Source: Saccoglossus kowalevskii (taxonomy: Eukaryota; Hemichordata; Enteropneusta; Harrimaniidae). Taken from it: a stretch of 36,130 nucleotides of DNA. Where the stretch lies: positions 47,767-83,896 of the forward strand of contig NW_003132351.1 of the NCBI RefSeq assembly GCF_000003605.2, read 5' to 3'. The notes under the pieces are model-generated. The model ran no database searches. It worked only from the letters and a program-made list of their open reading frames with translations, and was not told where the DNA came from. Positions 24,273 to 36,130 of this stretch are shown here, piece by piece (position 1 is the first letter of the stretch; each line of letters opens with the position of its first letter). Position numbers and translations under genes: made by a program.

Positions 24273-25006
24273 CATTGTGCATTGAGGTATATATGCAGGT
24301 CTGGGACACACGGAGCTCTGCCACATGTGGCACATATTGAAAAAAAAAACTAAAATGTAAAATCCATTTCATTTCCGAAAGTTCAAAGTGTGTTAAAATT
24401 GGCTGATTGAATATATAATTTTGAAGACAGTTAGTTACAAAAAACGTCTGCATTTTAAGATAAGGCACACGTGATGTGTTGGTTGGTTATTTAATTAGTG
24501 GGATGATCTCAATCTTGAACCTATGAGTTTGTTTCCATTGAATTTGAAGTTTACATTTTTTATAGAGTAGGCGTAATTAACACCATGTTTGATACAAAGC
24601 GTTAAAAAAATGCATTTTTTTTTTCTTTTTTAGGACGTTCCACTTGTGACAGTGCTACGAAATTTTAATAGCGTGAATGTGATATTTTCTCTCAAGGCTG
24701 TGAATGCCCACGAATTCGCATAATGTACAGAAATGTATTGAACTAACCAGCCAGCTTAATAGGTTATCCCATCGCACGTTTTGCAAATAGCGACAAATTT
24801 TAAATCGAGAAAATCAATGTTTGGCACGCATTGACTGACACGCACTGATCTCTGTTTATTTGTACATTTCATAAGCCGATATAAAGTGACAAAGAGACGC
24901 TATCCTAGAGCTGGAACAAGTAGATGAACTACTGCCGGTAGAAAGAACGATAACTTTATTTACAATATCTAGCCAAGATGAGCACATTCAGAAAAGGACA
25001 TTCTAA
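24273..25006. other. Unique-looking AT-rich spacer, nothing recognised
   Basis: No repeat of the array, no sustained reading frame and no RNA gene is visible. Short A and T runs occur near 24340 and 24610. Confidence 0.5.
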
Positions 25007-25212
25007 TACTGTAAAAGGGTTAATTATTGACTGGGTTTTAATTTTGCTTATTTCGCTGACTGGAAAATGCGCTAAATTAAAACCCAGTGAATATGTAAAA
25101 TTTAGCATAGAACTCATTATCTAAATGATAAAACCGTGAATTTAAAACCAACTGAATATGTCTGAAATGGTAAATCAGCGAAATTTAAACCCAGTGAAAG
25201 TTGGTCATTTTA
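25007..25212 (+). repeat. MITE-like fragment, cut by the gap
   Basis: It starts with TACTGTAA at 25007-25014, followed by TTAATTATTGACTGGG and a T-rich stretch. The same sequence occurs in reverse orientation at the right end of the element at 29231-29406, so these are two copies of one family. Within it the phrase AATTAAAACCCAGTGAA recurs in variants near 25075, 25139 and 25180. The other end would lie inside the run of Ns. Confidence 0.6.
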
Positions 25213-25675
25213 NNNNNNNNNNNNNNNNNNNNNNNNNNNNNNNNNNNNNNNNNNNNNNNNNNNNNNNNNNNNNNNNNNNNNNNNNNNNNNNNNNNNNNNN
25301 NNNNNNNNNNNNNNNNNNNNNNNNNNNNNNNNNNNNNNNNNNNNNNNNNNNNNNNNNNNNNNNNNNNNNNNNNNNNNNNNNNNNNNNNNNNNNNNNNNNN
25401 NNNNNNNNNNNNNNNNNNNNNNNNNNNNNNNNNNNNNNNNNNNNNNNNNNNNNNNNNNNNNNNNNNNNNNNNNNNNNNNNNNNNNNNNNNNNNNNNNNNN
25501 NNNNNNNNNNNNNNNNNNNNNNNNNNNNNNNNNNNNNNNNNNNNNNNNNNNNNNNNNNNNNNNNNNNNNNNNNNNNNNNNNNNNNNNNNNNNNNNNNNNN
25601 NNNNNNNNNNNNNNNNNNNNNNNNNNNNNNNNNNNNNNNNNNNNNNNNNNNNNNNNNNNNNNNNNNNNNNNNNNN
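25213..25675. other. Assembly gap (463 Ns)
   Basis: An unbroken run of N. Any reading frame drawn through it is meaningless. It lies between a MITE-like repeat and a strong inverted repeat, both plausible causes of assembly failure. Confidence 0.99.
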
Positions 25676-25735
25676 GTGGTGCCCTCGACTGCTGCGAACT
25701 GCTGGGTAGGGTTCGCAGCAGTTTAGGGCGCCACC
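25676..25735. repeat. Inverted repeat abutting the gap
   Basis: The left arm 25676-25699 (containing CTGCTGCGAAC) and right arm 25711-25735 (containing GTTCGCAGCAG) are reverse complements over about 24 bases with few mismatches. The loop is 11 bases. The segment is GC-rich against AT-rich surroundings. It may be the end of a foldback element whose body is in the gap. It does not look like a bacterial terminator or a tRNA. Confidence 0.75.
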
Positions 25736-26395
25736 TACGCCAAATTGTCAGGCTATGTCCCAGGCAGTTCCCTCGAATTTGAGAAAGGAATTCCTAAATA
25801 TGTCAAATAATTTTATTGATCTTTTTTATAATGCAAGTCACATATTCAGCAGATAAACGTATTAATAAAACATTGAATTTCTGAATGAGCATGGTCATTA
25901 ATTTCTTGTCAAACGTGGCCAGTAATTTGTAGACTACGAATGGCATGACAATATATTTGATGCTATTATGAATATTCTTATTAGGAAGTAGAGAAACAAG
26001 CGTGTTAATGTATACACCAGTTGTCCAACAGCGGTCCAGTTATAATTTCTTTGTGCATTCTTTATCTTGAATTATAAAATCCATATTTTCACACAAAAAA
26101 TATAATTTAGGAGTGTGTGGTTTTAACAAATAGATGTATTCTCAAATCCATATAAGGAGTTCTAGAACACCTAACTCTGAAAGGTTTTGGATTTATGTTT
26201 TACATATAAACGTTTTCTAAATGCTGTAAAAGTTTGATAAATTCACTCCATATAAGACCCTTCAAAGGGCGTGTCACCGATTACCAGTTCCTGACGACTG
26301 CTTCATTTAAGGTGAAACATTAAATTAACAAGTCATTGTCAATGACACGTCCCGTTCCGTTCATATTTGAGTGACATATACATTCAAAGCAGATC
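25736..26395. other. AT-rich spacer, nothing recognised
   Basis: No gene, RNA gene or repeat shared with the rest of the window was recognised here. Confidence 0.5.
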
Positions 26396-27052
26396 ATGAC
26401 CGAAATCTCAGACCACTTTCAGTGGTCTAATCCGAAATGCACCTGCATATGTACAACACATTGTACTGAACAAAATCCATCCATGCATGACTGAGATCCG
26501 GAATTGTGAAAATACATGATTTTGATGCATTTTCGGCCTTAAAATGGCCATCATTCAGCTATTGTTAAGCGGATCATGAAGCAATTGCACATATCTATTT
26601 GTGACATGATGTACCTTGTGTGTGTGAAGTTTGAACTTGATCAATCCAGACATGTCTCGGATACGGATCCAGAACTGAATTTTTTAAAACAAAATGGCCG
26701 CCAGTCGGCCATTTCGAACTTGATCCGGAAAAAAAAACGACGTGCATCAAGGTCCTATTATGTTTAATGTATGTACCAAATTTAAACAAAATCCGTCCAT
26801 GCATAACTGAGATCCGGGTCCGGAATGGTGAAAATGTGCAATTTTGATGCATTTGCATGCATTTGGCTATCGTTAATCGGATCATGAAAAAAATGCATGT
26901 GCATATGTCCCATATAATGTGTGATGTATGAGTGAAGTTTGAACTTAATCGGTCCATGCATGTTCGAGATACAGGTGATCACGGATGGACGGACGCACGC
27001 ACGCAGGACAAAACACAAGTCCCCGTTTTCAGACCAAGTCTGAACGGGGACT
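26396..27052 (+). mobile_element. Dispersed element of ~300-bp tandem monomers with terminal hairpin (copy 1)
   Basis: Monomers of about 309 bases repeat within it: CATGTCTCGGATAC near 26650 and CATGTTCGAGATAC near 26959, each preceded by GAAGTTTGAACTT. AAAATGGCCGCCA-type palindromic sequence recurs. After the last monomer comes a GGACGGACGCACGC tract and a hairpin at 27018-27052: arms AGTCCCCGTT and AACGGGGACT, with inner arms CAGAC and GTCTG around CAA. CTAA follows at once. No protein is encoded. Minus-strand open frames here are just translations of the repeat. A non-autonomous element is inferred. Confidence 0.65.
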
Positions 27053-27810
27053 AAAAATAGCCGATCTTTTGAAAGGGACAACCAGCTGTAATAGTGTGAA
27101 TTTATTATTGTTTCCTTTCCTTCTAAATGCGAATCACACTTCGTCATTGTGTTTGGGTGAAAAAATAATTTACAGAAAGTTACCTGTCACGACACAAACA
27201 CAGATGGCGCTATTTGTTTCATTGTCAGCTGCGGAGATGGATACAAGATTTGTAGGAATGTAAAAAAATATGGCAGTAAGATCATGCTCCAGAACAATGG
27301 TCAACAGTTCTGTTTTTTACAGTATGTTTGTGAGTGAGCCAGGTGGTGATTCTCAGCAAATTCAAAAAGCACTAGCCATTTTGCAGAGTTATGAACAGCT
27401 GACCAAAGTAATAATAAAAAGGAATAAAGAAACACTCCAAAACCATAGTGCAAAATGTGCATTAATTTTTTTTTAATTAATATGATTTTTAATATTACAA
27501 GTAACATAAATTGTAATACTATAGTGTGGATAACAAAACAGTTGACTGACATGGCAGGCTAGATAACAATGCTAAACAATCAGGAAGCAAGGGAAACAAA
27601 AAATGAATATACAAAAATACCTCACAAACAGTTGATGATTTCAGAGAAAATATAAAATATTATTTTATAGCCTTACACTTGATGGCAAAAATGTTAGTGT
27701 TGATGACATGGTATAATTACTTTAAAATATGATGACGTGTTATTAGACTCTAAAAGTCTAAGATTGACCGCTATATGTCAACACCCCAATGCTCAAAAAC
27801 GTGCTGGAAT
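27053..27810. other. Spacer downstream of PSMD11, nothing recognised
   Basis: Unique AT-rich sequence between the hairpin element and the PSMD11 poly(A) signal. Short open frames on both strands show no recognisable domain. Confidence 0.5.
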
Positions 27811-27816
27811 TTTATT
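27811..27816 (-). terminator. Candidate PSMD11 poly(A) signal AATAAA
   Basis: TTTATT on the plus strand reads AATAAA in the gene direction, about 160 bases after the PSMD11 stop codon. It is the first canonical hexamer I see downstream. Use is inferred. Confidence 0.55.
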
Positions 27817-27976
27817 CATCATTATCACTGTTGTTCATGAACAGGTTTCAGGCGACTGGAAAAAACCTACTACAGATGAGGGTTAAAGCGCCCTCTGTAG
27901 AATATTAAGAGAAACTGTACAAAACGAAAGTTTTATATGAATCAAAAGTGAGGGCACTGTTCATTATTGGTGGTTT

Positions 27977-34530
<6,554 letters not shown>

Positions 34531-34547
34531 TTTGTTCACCATGTGTA

Positions 34548-34559
34548 TTCCCAGAATGC
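34548..34559 (+). promoter_or_regulatory. ZNF143/Staf-like core TTCCCAGAATGC
   Basis: This matches the core of the ZNF143 (Staf) motif and lies 18 bases upstream of the PSMD11 start codon, inside the divergent promoter. The flanking ACTACA extension is not present, so it is a partial match. Confidence 0.45.
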
Positions 34560-34771
34560 TTTACAAATTTTACTTTGACCCCATCCTCGTTCACTTACGA
34601 CTCATTTAAATATTCAGATAGTTAATAGTAATTTCATTTAAAAAGTTAAGATTTTTTATTTTGTAGTTTTAAAAGAATCTATTAAACAATAATTTAATCA
34701 TTATATTATATACAAGTTATTTTGAAAGATAATTAGTTTCCTTTTAGAATAAACTGTACAACGAGGCTAGG

Positions 34772-34791
34772 CTGACCTGACCTGACCTGAC
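34772..34791 (+). repeat. Four tandem CTGAC pentamers in the promoter
   Basis: Exact fourfold repeat of CTGAC. It contains overlapping TGACCT, the reverse complement of the nuclear-receptor half-site AGGTCA, at a 5-bp period. Confidence 0.7.
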
Positions 34792-34856
34792 AACTCGGGC
34801 AACAAAAATATACTGTGGTCACTGTACCAGCTGACGATTACTAACGTTTTAGAGTT

Positions 34857-34950
34857 ATGCATCATCCATCTCGTGGCGGCGTGAGGGGAGGGACAGATCA
34901 GTTCAGTTGGGAAGACGTCAAGGCTGATAAATACAGAGAAAATTATCTTG
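34857..34950 (+). CDS. MMTAG2: MMTAG2 (C1orf35) homologue, first coding exon only
   Basis: An ATG at 34857 opens a frame of 31 codons plus one base, ending at a canonical donor (G, then GTAAGC at 34951). The peptide starts [18 protein letters not shown] and continues [14 protein letters not shown]. This matches the N-terminus of multiple myeloma tumor-associated protein 2: [17 protein letters not shown] and the RENYLG motif. An in-frame TAA at 34842-34844 rules out a longer start. MMTAG2 is a small, lysine-rich C-terminal protein, reported nuclear, of poorly known role. The next exon, expected to begin with a NSLMAPVGRW-like sequence, is not in the remaining 1180 bases, so intron 1 runs past the window end. 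The gene is arranged head to head with PSMD11. Confidence 0.85.
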
Positions 34951-35073
34951 GTAAGCGTTAATAGCACAATGGTATGTCAAAGACAAACAATTCGACAAGC
35001 GCTAAGAAAATGCCGGTGAACGGTGCTATCACTGTCAACTGTTTTGCAAAAAATAACAATCCCTCCATGATGA

Positions 35074-35125
35074 TAGGGACTGTGGTGTCGCAGTGGTACA
35101 CATGCCAGCTGACTGTGTCGCGTAT
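35074..35125 (+). repeat. Possible tRNA-derived SINE head fragment
   Basis: TGTCGCAGTGGTACACATGCC resembles a tRNA A-box region (one mismatch to TGGCGCAGTGG), but no GGTTCGA-type B box follows at the right distance. It could be a truncated SINE or chance. Confidence 0.25.
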
Positions 35126-35247
35126 TTGTAAATGAATGGTGCATTGCAGTTTTATGACATATTTATATTTGAATTTATTCGATAGCAATTGTCCCAACCT
35201 CCAAAAATAAATGTTGGATCATGTGTAATAGCTGTGGGTCCATACAC

Positions 35248-35335
35248 AGCCCGGGGGCACTCAGATTAAAACATATCCTAAATCCAACCCTAATTTGCTA
35301 GAGGGTTCCCCGAAATTCTGAATTTCATCATGTAT
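35248..35335 (+). repeat. Possible dispersed repeat with CCCGGGGGCACTC
   Basis: The GC-rich phrase AGCCCGGGGGCACTC, followed by AT-rich text and CCCTAATTTGC, has the look of repeats found in many marine invertebrate genomes. There is no second copy here to confirm it. Confidence 0.25.
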
Positions 35336-36130
35336 AATAGGGTGCAGATTTGTAAGTGAGATTCACAAAAGAAATTGAGAAGCAGATATTTTGCATTTAT
35401 CTTATTATTTTGCGAAATATATACTTTTTTTTTTCGATTTTAATAACCCTAAACAACAGCCTATAGTTTGTGTTTTTGAGTTGCAGCTTGCATATTAATA
35501 CTCAGCTGGCGTGTGACCTGAGGTGTAGAAGGTTTATGGTAGAAAACCTATCCATTTACAGAAAATTTAAGCCAAAACGCTTTTATTGGAGATGTAATAA
35601 AGATGTATTTTTCCGATCACAACGACTGAAAAACACCAGATTTCCAACATCTACCGGTATAAGGCATATTAAGGCAGACATATAAAAACATTGATTAACA
35701 GCAACCTCTTTATTACATCATCATGAAAAAATAATGATTTTCTGGAAACAGAACATCTCAGGACTGTGGGTCTCTTCTCATATCAGTATTTTTGTAATTA
35801 CTAATACATTTGGCATTTATTTTTCAATTCTGGGATTTTATCAACACAGAAATTCTATGATTGCTCGCTTAGTCCTGTGTCTCAAATAATAGCTGTGGGG
35901 GCATCGCATTTCAATATTCAGTCTTTGTGGTGGTATTTTAGTGATTTATGATACAATTGGTGTATCTAAAGTTGTAATTTTGGATATTGGAAACGCTATA
36001 ATTTTACTCGTTTACAATGCAGTTGCTTTTCATGCTTCTAACCACCTAGTCATATATAATGCTTAAAACTGATAATAAAATAAAAAAACAATGTTTTAAA
36101 AACCAAGTTATACATGTATGAAGTTTATGA

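Larger units (their letters stand above)
34531..34856. promoter_or_regulatory. Divergent promoter between PSMD11 and MMTAG2
   Basis: Only 326 bases separate the two start codons, on opposite strands, so the promoter is presumably shared or overlapping. No clear TATA box stands at an expected distance from either start. Four tandem CTGAC pentamers occupy 34772-34791 on the MMTAG2 side. The middle (about 34610-34745) is very AT-rich. Confidence 0.65.
34951..36130 (+). other. MMTAG2 intron 1 (partial)
   Basis: Follows the GTAAGC donor. No coding exon of MMTAG2 is recognised. A 71-codon open frame at 35470-35685 has no recognisable domain and no family similarity I can see. Possible repeat fragments are listed separately. 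Confidence 0.7.

Noticed and set aside
25158-25782. Long open frames across 25158-25782
   Set aside because: They run through the 463 Ns, so they are an artefact of unknown bases.
26595-27147. Two ~120-codon minus-strand frames near 26595-27147
   Set aside because: They are translations of the tandem-monomer repeat. Their peptide similarity to each other follows from the DNA repeat, and no domain is visible.
35470-35685. 71-codon frame in MMTAG2 intron 1 as a second exon
   Set aside because: It contains no similarity to the expected MMTAG2 continuation and shows no matching splice phase.

Overview
The window is eukaryotic: split genes with canonical GT-AG introns, large AT-rich spacers and several families of dispersed repeats. 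The one complete gene is a clear orthologue of the proteasome lid subunit PSMD11/Rpn6. The intron density, the repeat types and the gap of Ns suggest a draft assembly of a bilaterian, most likely a marine invertebrate. The sequence alone does not fix the phylum.

Layout. Positions 1-23835 hold no convincing gene. They are filled by a mosaic array of direct repeats with a unit of about 6.8 kb. For reference, blocks are lettered by their position in the best copy: A 548-850, B 855-1260, D 1301-1935, E 2150-2300, F 2456-2830, G 3046-3300, H 3960-4420, I 4840-5400, J 5560-6000, K 6100-6330, L 6650-7060, M 7075-7260. Blocks C (13552-13650), N (13806-14060) and O (20100-20490) occur only in other copies. 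Copy orders: R0 = D; R1 = A B D E F G H I J K L M; R2 = A B C D E F G H I J K; R3 = B(part) C D(short) N E F G H I J K L M; R4 = A C N O J K L(part) O; R5 = A B C D(short) N O. All copies have the same orientation. Block J carries a tight cluster of bZIP-type palindromes, and exact TGACGTCA occurs ten times in the array.

Positions 23836-24200 are a CpG-rich segment with a GC box and a CRE-like site. After it come unique AT-rich DNA, a MITE-like fragment, a 463-base gap of Ns (25213-25675) and a strong inverted repeat abutting the gap. Positions 26396-27052 hold a dispersed element made of ~300-bp tandem monomers ending in a GC-rich hairpin. A second copy lies in PSMD11 intron 10.

Positions 27977-34530 (minus strand) are the complete PSMD11 gene: 11 coding exons, 1260 nt, 419 residues. 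A 326-bp divergent promoter separates it from the first coding exon of an MMTAG2 (C1orf35) homologue on the plus strand at 34857-34950, whose remaining exons lie beyond the window. The promoter shows a YY1-like motif over the PSMD11 start codon, a ZNF143-like motif just upstream of it, and four tandem CTGAC pentamers.
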